A stretch of DNA of 64,000 nucleotides from Asterochloris sp. CNOR1 (lineage: Eukaryota > Chlorophyta > Trebouxiophyceae > Trebouxiales > Trebouxiaceae), in NCBI GenBank assembly GCA_963969365.1, contig OZ017756.1, positions 1,240,001 through 1,304,000 on the forward strand, given 5' to 3'. Below are positions 33,101-44,600 of this stretch, in pieces; within the stretch, counting starts at the first letter, position 1; every line of letters begins with the position of its first letter. Position numbers and translations under genes: made by a program. A model generated the notes under the pieces. The model saw only the letters and a program-made list of their open reading frames with translations. It was not told the DNA's origin and made no database searches.

Positions 33101-36100
33101 CCTCTGCTGCCTGCATCTCCTGTTCTGCCTGCATCACGCGACCACCAAAGATGTCTTGACTTTAGGAGGCAGCAAATGCAGCAGTGATTCATGAGGGCTG
33201 CTGAGGAGGAACTGCTGGTGTTGAAGATGACACAGAAGAGTAGCGACAGCAGGCAAGATCTATTCTAGCACGCAGCGCTGAGCCATGTCTGTTTTGGTGC
33301 AGTCATGTGCCTCTGTGTCTGACCTGAGCAATGTCTGCTGGCAGGGGGACTGTGAGCTGCTCCTCTGCAACAGGCTTTGCGATGGCCCTGGTTGGCAGCC
33401 TGCAGCTTGGCATGCGCTGCCCCTGGCTGAGGCGCCAGGCATGCAGCTCCAGCAGGTGAGTGGACCAGGTGCCCATTGCCTTCAGGCCAGCTGTGGCACA
33501 ATGGAGAGTTGGCAAGAGCATCTGCAGGCACCAGTGTTGGTATTCATGTGGGGCAACGCACATGCTAGGAGGCCCAATGGACCCAGTGCAATGCACCGCA
33601 TGCCTCAGACGGCAAGTAGGGCATGGCAGGGCCTGTGGAGGACGCAACCCAGTATCTGCAGGCATCAGTACTAGACTTGGTGTTGCCACCGTGCACAATA
33701 TCTGGGCAATGCGCAGACTTGAGGGCTGCAGCAGAGGTCAATCACATACAGCGGGACACTGAGGCAACACAAGCATGTCTACAGCTCGTTTACAGTCAAT
33801 GCTGGGGGCCTCCACCAAGCTGGACTGGCAATGTCAGAGCGCACCTGTGGTGGTGCCTGCTTGCCCTGCAGCCAGTGCTCCTGGTGGGCAGCTGCCAGCG
33901 CGCAGAAAGCCTCACTGATCTCATCATGCGCCTTACGCACAGCCGGCAGCTTTGGCACGAGGTCATAGGCCTGGGCCACAGCTGCCTGCTGCTTGCTGTT
34001 CAGCTGGTGAAGGGGAGTCAGGGCATTGGCCTGGGTGTCCTGACCTGCAAACCAGGCAGCATGCCTTCTGCAACTGTAGGGCTCCAGGGCAGGTGCAGGT
34101 GCACTGCCAGGCTGGGGCTGGGAGCAGGGATGCATCATGTTGAGGGGCCTAGTGCGGCCAATAGCCAGCACAGCGGTGAAAAGCAAGCCCTGGCAGGAAT
34201 CACACAGAACGCACACAAGCAGGCTGATTTGTGTGCGACTGCACGATGGTGCTGCTGGGAGAGGACCTTGAAGGGTGCAGAATTCCAAGATCAGCTGCAA
34301 AGTAGCACATCCAGGGCTTACCAAAAGCAGCCATGAAGGGCGACAACTGAAACAGCGTTGTGGTCAGCGCCACTGGCACATCTCCATACGCTGCCACCAC
34401 TGGCTTCTGCTTGATCATTCCCAGGCACCGCTGCAGTAGTCTGGCTCCTGTGGCGTCCATGCCGGCTGTGCCAGCATCTGCAGGGAAGAGCATGGCCAGG
34501 AGGACTGGGATGGTCCGCAGCAATGCCAGCCTGTCCTGGGGAAGCAGCGGGAGCGGCTCCCGTTCCTGCACAACAGGTCATGCAGCGGATGAACGAGGGT
34601 TTACTAAGCTGGGAAGTGGCTCTGTGGAACGCGGCAGTGCCAGCCTGTACCAGGGAAGCAGCAGCAGTGGCTGGGGCTCCTCCTGCAGGGGGCGAGTCAG
34701 GAGATGCATGGACCAAAGAACTGGCTATTGGCTTAGCAGCAGCTCACTCACCTTGAGGTACTGATAGGCAAACAGCAGCAACTTCGGGGCAGGGCTGGCG
34801 CATGCGCAGGGAGTGAGCCCAAACACATGGCAGCACATTTGCTGGTATTGCTGCACAGGTGCTGCCGTTCACCTTGTTGACCAGACACTGGTAGTCAAAC
34901 AACAGCAGGCGAGCCTGCACACGGTGACTGTGCACCACACTTCCGAGCTCCACCCGCAGCCGGCACACAGAGGGAAAGGGGGTGAGCAGCATCTCAGCCA
35001 GGTCCTCTGCAGCCAGCTCCTCTGCGTCTGGCTCTGTCAGGGCTGTGCTGCCAGCTTGCTGCTGTACAGCCTCGTGATGCCGCCTGAGGCGCAGCAGCAG
35101 CTCCAGATCATCCTTGAAGCTGGCCTTGTAGGACATGAGAACATCGGCAACCAGCAGCTGGTCGATAACGCGAATGAGCCCCCTGCAGAAAAGTGAGCTG
35201 CATGGTCAGCTAACCCTTGCAGACGGTGCATCTACTTTGGCAGGTGATGCAGGTGCTGGAGACAAGTGGTACCCACAGCAGTGGTGCTTCTGCGCCATTG
35301 TACACAAGATCACACAGCAGGCTGCCTGCATGCTGCTTTGGCAGGTCCTGCAGGTGCCCTTATGGAAACATGCTGAGCAGCGTCTCTCTCATCAGCAGAT
35401 GCCCGGGGCCCCAACTGCATTGGTACTCAAGCAAAAGAGGCTTCCCAGAACACATGCCCTCAAGCAGCAGCAAGGTCTTCAATTCTGTACCTGAAGGTTG
35501 CGATGCGTAGGGTCTCTTCAGTGTCAATGCGGCATTTATTGGGCCTTCCAGCCTCACCTCATTATTGCACGGCTGGCAGTGACCTGCACGCCGTCTGGCG
35601 CCACCAGACCCGCAAACACAATCACCAGCTGACTGCAGACGCTGCTGCAGAACTCCACCGTGTCTGAAAGGCAGCTCAGCCTCTTCTGCAGAGGTGCAGC
35701 ATGTTCGTGCAGCTCTGCTGCACCACAAGGCAGATTACCCTGCAAGTAGGTGCACAGGCCATGTTGGGTGCTACAGGAAGGGACGACTTGCTATGACAGC
35801 CCTGCCTGGTCAAGCTGCGCATTCACAGTGCAGCAGAACTGCCATCGTGCTGGGGAGGAGCAAAACTTTGCCTGCAGCTAGCTTGATAGTTGCCAGGGCA
35901 AGCACAATGTGCTGTAAGAAGTCTCCAGCTGATCAGCAGTGCCCTGTGCTCACATCAGCTATAAGCTTTGCAGAGCCTCTGTACGTGTACAGCTTGGCCA
36001 GGACACGCTCGCCCTGCTCAATGAGATCCTGCATCAGCGCAGCTAGTGTTCAACAAGAGGGAGAAGGTCCCTATACTTTTGGGATGTGCACTACCGCTGG

Positions 36101-36300
36101 TTGGTGAGCAGCACGACAGTCTCACCTGTAGCTGCACAGTCCCGTCATAGTCATGGTGGTACTGCTGTGGCATGCCAGCGAGGGACTTGTGTGCTGCAAT
36201 GAGGGCTGCACCTTCTGTCCCTGCATGTAGAAATGCTGGAGGTCTCTGCAAGGCCTGGTGCTGATGCAGCGCTGCAGCATGGCAGGCAGTCGCTGCTCAT
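21112..36300 (-). CDS. SRA1: SRA1/CYFIP (PIR121, PIROGI) subunit of the SCAR/WAVE complex with giant insertion
   Basis: Blocks follow CYFIP/SRA1 in order. N-terminal half: DLIEQGERVLAKLYTYRGSA (about 36035-35960), LRRHHEAVQQQ (about 35130-34870), LLRTIPVLLAMLF and VVAAYGDVPVAL (about 34560-34330), then WSTHLLELHAWRLSQG (about 33470-33420). C-terminal half: RYDYQPQELGAVLELMACIK (27727 downward), LADLWLREGHLENTL, LLPLQLYSDVANSC, EVLKLRQRRLLEAV, HKLMSRLWLLDSWDMVWR, LVAAMTHHLADLAGNALARP, GIAPTPAETLQQVW, and FGDGILWGASAVLLLLDQQE (about 21910-21780). SRA1 binds active Rac and, within the five-subunit WAVE complex, controls Arp2/3 actin nucleation. Between HAWRLSQG and RYDYQPQE, where homologues have a short loop, lie large Ala/Ser/Pro/Gln-rich exons: 33154-32549, 32347-32238, 32097-29889 and 29716-27862, about 1,590 residues, joined in phase (the last by a GC donor after 27862). 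The N-terminal and last C-terminal exons are not fully resolved. Confidence 0.82.
34521..34715 (-). repeat. SRA1 exon and its downstream echo
   Basis: Plus strand 34524-34575 (GCCAGCCTGTCCTGGGGAAG, exon start LPLLPQDRLALL) is echoed at 34639-34695 (GCCAGCCTGTACCAGGGAAG) in the upstream intron. Confidence 0.75.
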
Positions 36301-37671
36301 ACTCAGGGACAGCTATGGGGCATGCAGACCTGCTGAGACTTTGGTGCTGTCCAGGAAGGTTGCTGGCTTGCCTGCCCTGGCCAGAGGCGCCTGCATTGGT
36401 GTTGTGCCCTGCATACCATTGGAAGAACAAGTGCTTTCGACACAGTCTCAGAGGCGCCGATCGCAATGGTTCAATGCTCCACTGCAGGTTTGGGTACCTT
36501 CAAGGGCCATCTCAGTAGACCTTGCATTGCCTGGCCTTCCTGCACTGCTGCCATCACAACGACAACCCTGCTGCAGGCATCTCAGAGGCAAGCCTAGACA
36601 TAGGCGTTGTGTTACCTCAGCACCAAGCCTGCCCTGATTCGCTGGGGAGTTGCGACCATGATGATTACATTTAGAGTCCGTAGCCTCAATGAACGGGCTT
36701 AGGACTATGACTAGGCTTTTGCTTCATATCGGTGTGCTTGGCCTCACGCAAGAAGGTCAAGTCAAAGAACCAAAATGGTAAAAATGCAGTGGCATGTCTA
36801 GTCATAACCATCAGCATCATATGGATGCCAGCCCCAGAGAGCAAAGTAGCCTTGTTTGCCCTTCGCTGATGAACGTCCCTTGTCATGCTGCCCCAGGCCA
36901 GGTGTGAGGCCAGCCTAGTGCATGATCAGCAGCTGCTTCATTGCCGTTCACCACCCATAACCGCCCGCACCTGCAATGCCAGGCTAGCTTGATGGAGCTC
37001 AGCAGCCAGGCAGCTGTACATCAAACGCGCGACGTACAGAGGGTGGCTTGCAGCGGCTACTCTTCCTGCCCTGACGCTGCACCATAGAGCGCCCATAATG
37101 TGGCGCTGCACCCATGCTGATTCATATCCTGTTGAGGCAGGGTGATGCAGCTGGCCTGCACACAGCAATGCACTCTGCATGCGGGTGCAGTTCATGCTGT
37201 TGTGACCCACATGGCAGCAGAACTCATCTCCAGAAGGACCGCATCGTCCTTACTGTGCTGCCTCTCTGCCCATAGCCCTGCTGTAGAATGAGGCTCAGGC
37301 AAGGTAAGCCAGGCTGGCCCTGGCTCGGCTGCCACATGCATGGTCTGGCAAATTCCACAGCAGGCTTTGCACACCAGGACCACTAGTTCAGGACACAAGG
37401 AGTTACAGAGGAGGTCCAGCTACAGCTTCTTGACAAGGCTAGCTGAACAGAAGGGCTGCAGGGCTTGCACCCCTCATGGTGGAGCACTCAGATGCAAGCC
37501 ATGCTGCTCAAGAATGCTGGGCTCAGCCTGGGCCCACAGTAGCATGTCTACCAAACAGAGACTAGAGCAATGGAAGCACAAGATGAAGTGCTGTAGCATC
37601 AAATGAAGGAATCAATGGCCTGTGGCAGGAGGCATGTTTGGCTTATTCTCAAGGTCATGGGTTGTCTGAAG
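36301..37671. other. Intergenic region upstream of SRA1 and downstream of the carrier gene
   Basis: Expected to hold the SRA1 promoter, its 5' UTR and possibly a first coding exon (36300-36640), then the 3' UTR of the minus-strand carrier gene. No other exon, tRNA or mobile element was recognised. TTACA (TGTAA on the minus strand) at about 37404 could be a distal polyadenylation signal of the carrier. Confidence 0.35.
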
Positions 37672-40668
37672 TCATGGCTCTACGCCATCGACCTGAGGTG
37701 AAGGGAGGCTGAATAGGGAAAGCGAGGGAGCCCCATCACTGGCAACACCTTTGGCCACCTCGTAGCTGGTGAGCAGGATGCAGTAGGCAACTGCAGTGCG
37801 CACAGTGCGTGGACCCACGCCGCTGAAGAGCGCAGGCATCCCGCCTTTCTGCAGCACATGCAGGCAGCCCGGTAAGCTCAGCAGGAGCATGCAGCAGCCT
37901 GCTCTTGTTGGAGAGCTGCAGCTTGGTCAGCTTAGCCAGAGACTTTGCTGCTGCTCAGGTGGCCCTCTCATAGCACGTCACGGCACATGTGCCCAGAATG
38001 CGACTTGTGCAGATTAATGACCTGGCTGATGCGGCTGCAGAAAGCTGACACTCTTTCTCTTGCCAACTTAACTATTTTCCATAGCTCAACCTGTTGTCAT
38101 CCTAGCCAAACCTACCTGTGCCAGCTGCGTCATAACGGCCAGCAGGCTGCGCTGCCTGGCTTTGCTGCTGTCCGCTGTCTGAATCTTAGTCTTGGCCACG
38201 TCAAAGGGGGTGGTCACTGCCGCAGCCACGCCGCCTGCCAGCGTGGCTGCTGTCGCGTTGATGCCCAGGTCTGCCATACGGCTGCCGGGGGCGCCCCCGG
38301 CCTGGGCTAGCATCCAGTTGCGGGCAGGCTCCATCAGGCTCCAGTATAGGGCTGCAGCAGGCAGGGGGACCAGTCAGAACAGGTTCTCTTGTCAAGAAGT
38401 CAGCTGAGGGCAGGCTTGATCAGGCTTCAGTACAGGGCAGCTGGCTGGTCACGAGTCTGGCCAATCATGCTCCCACAGTCGAGCTTTGCATCTGGCCCAG
38501 GCAGGCTCCACCAAGTGCATGCCACACAGGTCCTCATTGGGAGCACAGTTGTGCATCCCGTCGCAAACAGACTCATGGCTGCTTTTCAGGGCTGCATGCG
38601 CCCACAGCAAATGCTTGTCAAAGCTGGCTGCAGTACTGGATATACACAGCAGCCACGAAGGCAGGAGTCATGCTCAGGCAGGGTCTCTGCATGCTTGGGG
38701 TAAGCAGCAGCTGCCAGCATCACAAGACCATGCAGCACAGCGGACTCCCTTGCAGCATGTGCATACACCAAGCCTGCCGGTGCTCACCTGCAAAGGGCAC
38801 ATCTTTGGCCAGAGTGGCACTCATGCCTCGCCAGAGGGAGCTGACCCGCTGCAGGCCGGTGCCCTACACAACAGGAACTTGTGGCGGTTGGTGGCAGGCA
38901 GGCACTTAAGGGTTCATCTGCTGTGCAAACGTGGGAAGAGCAGCACAGACAGCAAAGTCCAGGCTGAGGCTGAGCTGGCTGAGCCATTGTGCTGCTGGCT
39001 GCTGGGCTCGCGTCTCCATTTTCAAGGTGCACGGTGGGGAAGCCATGCCTCTCCTGCTGCCCTGCTCCCACTCAAGAGACACATGCAGGGAGTGGCACCT
39101 GTGCTTTTCTTCACAAGCCCAGGCATTCCTGACACTCGTCACTGGGACCTGCTTCTGAGCAAAGCTGCACAGCACCCAAGACGCTCAAGCTGCCCTGGCA
39201 GACCTGTGCTTCTGAGTGGAGCTTCAGTACAGCCTCCTTGAAGTGCTGCTTTTGCTTAGGGGCTCCAGCAGTGTGAGACGAGCGGTCGGAGGGGTGCCCC
39301 TGGGAGTGTCCCTTCCCCGCAAGTCCTGCTGTTGCCTGGATGCGCGTGCGAAGCAACTGCACAGCAGCAGCAGCCAGGTGTGTGGCAGGCAGTAGATACA
39401 GGTCTCTGCACCAGCTTCTCGGCTGCATTCTGCAGTGCCCAACAGCAGCAGCAGCAGCAGCAGCATTTGTGAGCATGCCAAGCCAGAAAGGAGACAAGTT
39501 AGCTGTTTGACTCAAGTAACAGGAGCCAAGCCTTGCTGCACCATGCAGCATACATGTGTCAGGCACAGCAGATTCTGTTTCCCAGTACAGCAGCATCGAC
39601 AGGCCAGCAGGCATGAAACAGTGAACATTGCAATTGGCTGCGACAGCACTTCCTTCTGCTGACCCTGACCTCAAGAATGGCAATGCAGACCGCTAAGGCT
39701 GTGTGCATGACAGGCTCCACGACAGCAGGGGTGCATCTCTGGTGCAGGGGAAGTGAGTCGACCATGCTATGCCTGTTCAGTCATGCACTGAAGCCCCATT
39801 TGGGCACTCCGCACCTCCAGGGGCGATGTGCAGACCACCGAGGCTGTGCGGGAGACAGCCCCCGCCACGAATGGCGCGTAGCCCCCCAGGGACGAGAATT
39901 CCGTGACCAAGTGGTCATAAAGGGGCAGGTACAGCATGATGGTGGGCACTGAGATGAGCAGGGACACATTGACCCCTCTCCAGAGCCCCTGGGGCCCCTC
40001 GCTCCCAATGATTTTGCGCATGCCATCGATCATTGACCTGCAGAGGGTAGCAGTGAGCAATGAAAATTGCCTGCGACAATTGCCACTCCTTCTGGCCCAT
40101 CAGAAGCATGTCAGCCAGCATTACCCACAGGCTTCAGCAGCAGTGATGGCCAGGACAAGCCACTACACCTGCCGATCATGATTTGCAACCATTGCTGAAC
40201 TCAGAGACAGATCCTGTGGCCTCCTGAAGGCTGTAGCGTCGGACGATAACAATGTGTGATGTCAGGGTGCCAAGCTGGTACGTCAGGCACCACAAGGCAG
40301 CACCTTACTTGTAAGGAGGGGCAGCAGGCGCACGCCTGACCACTAGCGGCATGTCTGTGACTGTAAACAGGGCGTTGCCCAGGCCAAGCGTCTGCACATT
40401 GAGGCTGCAGAGCAGAGACAGGCGACATGGAGCAGGCTGCCATTTGTACTGCAAGAAAAGCTGACAAGGGTGGACTGCAAGCATGCCTGGAGAATGATGG
40501 AATGGCCTGCAGCTGCATCCTCGCAGCGCCTGAGCCGCCTGCTGATGTGATCTGGGCCTGCATCCTGGTCTTGACCACATCAAGCGGACTGGTGATAAGG
40601 GCTGCCACAACACTGGCCACCCCAGCTGCTGCACACCTCTCCCTGACAGAGCTTTCTGCTTGCTTCAT
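37672..40668 (-). CDS. Mitochondrial carrier, SLC25A39/SLC25A40 (MTM1) type
   Basis: All three mitochondrial-carrier repeats are present. The start ATG at 40668 leads into ERCAAAGVASVVAALITSPL then DVVKTRMQAQ (repeat 1, PxDxxKTR). The exon at about 40040-39830 gives IGSEGPQGLWRGVNVSLLIS and ends CTSPLE; the next exon (about 39360) resumes QLLRTRIQATAGLAGKG (repeat 2). Then SSLWRGMSATLAKDVPFAG (about 38855-38790), LYWSLMEPARNWML (38350), AATLAGGVAAAVTTPFDVAK (repeat 3), and the final exon FSGVGPRTVRTAVAYCILLT ends at a TGA at 37674-37672. The LWRG...DVPF and GPR.VR..A signatures fit SLC25A39/40 and yeast Mtm1, inner-membrane carriers linked to mitochondrial glutathione import and manganese/iron handling. 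The long loop with QGHPSDRSSHTAGAPKQKQ after repeat 2's signature is typical of this subfamily. Intron-borne copies of exon edges are present at 38398-38462. Confidence 0.85.
38398..38462 (-). repeat. Echo of carrier-gene exon start
   Basis: On the plus strand, GCAGGCTCCATCAGGCTCCA and GTATAGGGCTGCAGCAGG (38323-38362, exon start and acceptor of the minus-strand carrier gene) recur as GCAGGCTTGATCAGGCTTCA and GTACAGGGCAGCTGGC (38410-38450) in the adjacent intron. Confidence 0.8.
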
Positions 40669-41550
40669 GACCAGCAGCTATGCTTTTGAGTTCAGCACTC
40701 TGCCTGCCCACATCGACATGCTGCTGATATCATGGACAGAAGTGGCCGATTCCTGGGGAGGCCAGCTGTTGGTGCTGGCCACAGACGAGTTCTGCCCAGA
40801 AGGCAAGCAAATCTGCCCTAGAACGTGGGCAGCTTCCCCTGTATACCCATGTTTCAAAAAACACATTGGCCAGTACAAACGCTTGCAAGCATGCATTACA
40901 GTGCTGGCAGGGTCAATAGCAGGCCCATTGCTCAATTGAAGGTTGGACCACTGCACCTGAAACATAGATCACATTGGATGCAAACTGGTCTGCAATGCGG
41001 GGTTCATCAAGCAGACAAAGGGCTCAGGCGCTGGCGCAGCTCTACATGCTGCACCTGCTGAGGCCGCTTCTTGCCACAACCACCTGCAGCACATCACTTT
41101 ACGCACATTAAAAAGCATGAGCAAGCCTCTCCCTGCACCTGGTCCGGCAGTCACTCTCACAGGGTGCTGCAAATGCAAGTTTCCGATCTGCAGCAAGCAT
41201 CTGGCAATATTGCCCCCTCATTTGGTGCTGCTGACAGCTTGCTGTACCAACAAGTCGCAGAAAGCTAATCAAAATTGCCTGTTCTGAAGAATGCAACAGC
41301 ACTAGAATCGGCAAGCATGCGTGCTCTGGCAGCCCATCGGCAGCAGGGTGGGAAAGAGATGTCAGGCTTAGGGCTAGGAGGACCAGCTGCCACAGGCCAT
41401 GCAGGCTTCCTGCCCTCCCTGCCAGACAAGACAACGGGCACTTCTGTACTGCTTGAGGTTTAGTCTGTGTCCATGTGGCAGGCGCACCCAGCTTTTGAAA
41501 TGGCCAGCTGAAATGCTTATGGAAGCACAATAGGCAATGCAGGAGCCTGC
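40669..41550. other. Intergenic region: carrier promoter and kinesin 3' end
   Basis: About 0.9 kb between two minus-strand genes. It holds the upstream region of the carrier and the 3' UTR end of the kinesin. No exon or RNA gene was recognised; an open frame at 41108-41722 partly overlaps the last kinesin exon in another frame. Confidence 0.35.
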
Positions 41551-41555
41551 TTACA
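41551..41555 (-). terminator. Putative TGTAA polyadenylation signal of kinesin gene
   Basis: TGTAA on the minus strand lies about 49 nt beyond the predicted kinesin stop at 41604. Confidence 0.35.
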
Positions 41556-41603
41556 GGCACGGCACATGGCAGATGCAGAGCTAGGAGGCTCCCTCCCTTC
41601 CCA

Positions 41604-44600
41604 TCATCCTTGTGGTCCATGTACTGCTGCCAAAGGTGCTGCTCCAGGCTCTGCCGGGACCTTGGGGCCAATAAGGGTTGCTGGCACAGCTGGACCCACA
41701 CGATACAGCTGAGATTAACCACAGCTCACTTTGAGTATGCAGCCTCCAGCCCAGCCTGTTGCTATCCAGACAAAGGACATGTCAGGGGATGTCTGCAGGG
41801 CAAATGGCAGTTGCGAGGCGACAAGGCCTGACACAGAGCAAAGCATACAAACAATAACTAAGCCTGCTATCACGGCAGGCATACCCTGGTTGCATGCCAT
41901 CAAATGTATGGGTCCAAGTTGCTTTACTGACGCTATCTTTGAGCCTTCACTTGCGGTCACTTGTGTCTAACCAGCCCCCAAGAGGTTGGTAAGGGATGGG
42001 TATCATAATCTGGAAGGATCGAACGCACAGTAGCAGGGGAAGAGAAGGGGCCAAGGGCTGCAGAAACAGAAGTCGTCTTGCCAGCAGTCCTCTCGGGAGT
42101 TGACTGCTATGCTGGTCCGGCACTCATTGCACTGACAGTCGCGCTGACTAGCTTGCTGAGGGCTGCCACCTGCCGCGACAAGCGAGGGTGCTGCTCAACC
42201 TGCATGCCAGAAGGCAGGTGCCTCAGGCAGACCAAGCAACACCCCACCAGCAGACAAACCACAACGCCAGCTATTTACTGCCAGCAGCTGCAGTGAGTTG
42301 GTCAGTGCTCACCTCAGCGGGTGGTAGCTCTGCAAGCGAGCGGCTGATTTCATTGACCAGTGACTTGATTTTGGCGTCCAGGATGGTCTTCAGGGCTGCC
42401 CGCTCCTTGGCATGGTTGCTGCACTGCTCGCGCAGCATGGCCACCTCAGACTCCTGCTCCTGCACACAGCACTGGAATGCAGCGGAAAACAAAGCAGCAT
42501 GGCTCCTGAGGCTTGCACCTTCACAAACTGCCTAAAACCAGCAGTAAATGTAGCCATGACAACCCTGGTGGAGACATGGACGACCAGATGGAGGGCCACG
42601 TAACCGAGCTTGCCCCTGCACTGGGCTGCCAGATTGCTGTGCGGCAGCTGAAGGGCTGCCAGGCATACCTCCGCACTGTGCCTTGAGAGCCGAAGGTTCT
42701 CGTCCTGCAACTGCTGCAGCTGAGCATTTTTCTGTTCTATGATGGCGCCGATGTCCCTTTGGAAGCGCTCATGCTGCTGCTGCAATACCTGCAGCTGCTC
42801 CTGCAGCAGCATTGAGCCTTCAATCAGTGGGCCGTGTATCTGCACAAGGGCTTTGCCAGCAGTCGGAGCATGCAGCCGCCACAGTTGATACCTGCCTTGC
42901 TTGTGACACCACTGCCAGCTAAGCACAGCGCTGGGAGGCACATCAGGCACAAGACAACAGCATATCACTAAGGACTGGCAATGAGTGCAGCCCACCTGCG
43001 CCACCCCTGTCATGGGGCTCCTGCCTGAGAAGGCTGCCTCCTCAGCGGCCAGGGGCGGCGTTGTAGCACCTGATCTGCTGCTGCCCACGCTCACCCTGCA
43101 GGCATTGCCTAGGCATTGGACAGGCTGGCTTCCAGTGCCAGCCCTCCTTGTGCAAGCATCAGGCCAGCCGCACCACTGTGCACCACAGGTCACGTTGTGT
43201 GCCGTAGTGATGATATTCTTCGGGCTCAAGAGGTCCACAACATGCAGGTCCTGCACAGGAACCTGCTGCGTGCCAGTGCTGACCTGCTGGCTGCTGCAGC
43301 CGAGGAGTTGCCCCACTGCCCCAGTGCTGCCTGAAGAGGAATGGACTTGATGGGGGAGGCTACTGCGTGCTCGAGCGCAGCCTTTCTCAAGTCAATCAGC
43401 TCGGCAGTCTTCTGGTCCAGAGCATCCTCCAGAGACCTGCAGGGGCGGCCATGCACAAATTTGAGGGTACATTCAAAATGTGCATGCCAGATGTAGCACA
43501 TCTGGCATGAGTGCCTGAGCCGCTGGTGCAGGCCAGCCAGCGCTTTCAACAAGTGCTGTGCAGACTCAGCAACTGCACAGAAGGCAAGAATCAAGCAGCT
43601 CACTTCTGGTGGCCATCATATGCCTCCAGCTCCTCTTGAAGGGTCAGAATCTGCTCATCCCGCTCGTTAAGCCTGCCTGTCAGGGCAATCATGATGTCAC
43701 GCTGCTTCAGCAGGAGCTGCTTGTACCGGTCCACCTGCAGCAAAACCACAGGCTGTCCCCCTCTGTCCCCCATTGCTGAGCAGTGCGTGGCAGCAAGGGC
43801 CAGAACGCAGCCTCTGCTGTGTGGATCAAGGGCAGCACTGGACTGCAGTCTCCTTCTGCACACCGTTCTCCGCCACGCCTGCCTTTCCTGTACGCTCTGA
43901 AAGTGAGGGATGAATGTGGCATGCATCACTGGGAACCCAGAGGACCTTGTCGTTTGACACCCCATCTGCACGCTTGAAGCCTGAAGATGAACTGGCAGGC
44001 ATGATGGCCCTTGCCCCTGTTTGCCACAGCCCACCTGCCTCCTGCCTCTCCTGCACACTGTGGCAGCTGCAGGCAGCGGAGTGCAGCTGGCTGCAGGCTT
44101 CATTAGATGCCCACTGCATCCCTCTCCTCCTCCATGCCATGCCTCCTCTGTTCATGTACTGTAAGGGCTGAGGCCAACACAATGCGAGCATTGCTTGGAA
44201 GCTACCTGCACCCTCTCCTCCTCCACCCCCTGCCTCTCCTGCTCCAGCTGCCGCACACGTTCCTCATACTCTGCACGTATGCGCCCCTGTTCCCGCGCGA
44301 GCAGCGTCCTGCAGGAGAGTGCTGCCTTGCAGTGTTGTGCCCCGCATGCGCTGCTCCAGTGCGACAGGTTCACCTGAGGGCTCATGCTGCATGCTGCAGA
44401 GGGCTGCAGGCATGCTGCCAATGGTGGGAAGCGCTGCAGGCTGTGCTGCACTCCAACAGCAGATGGTGACAAGCAACCACAGCTGCTGCACCAGCACGAC
44501 ACCCTCCTGCAATGCACTCCACCAAAGGGGCGCCTGAGCCCATACAGGTGCATGAGCGTGCACTCCGATGAGCGCCGTGCACCCCAGAGACCAGCAACCC

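Noticed and set aside
39435-39470. CAG-type trinucleotide run (AGCAGCAGC...) as an expanded microsatellite
   Set aside because: Short, imperfect and in an intron of a CTGCAG-rich genome; such runs are common throughout.
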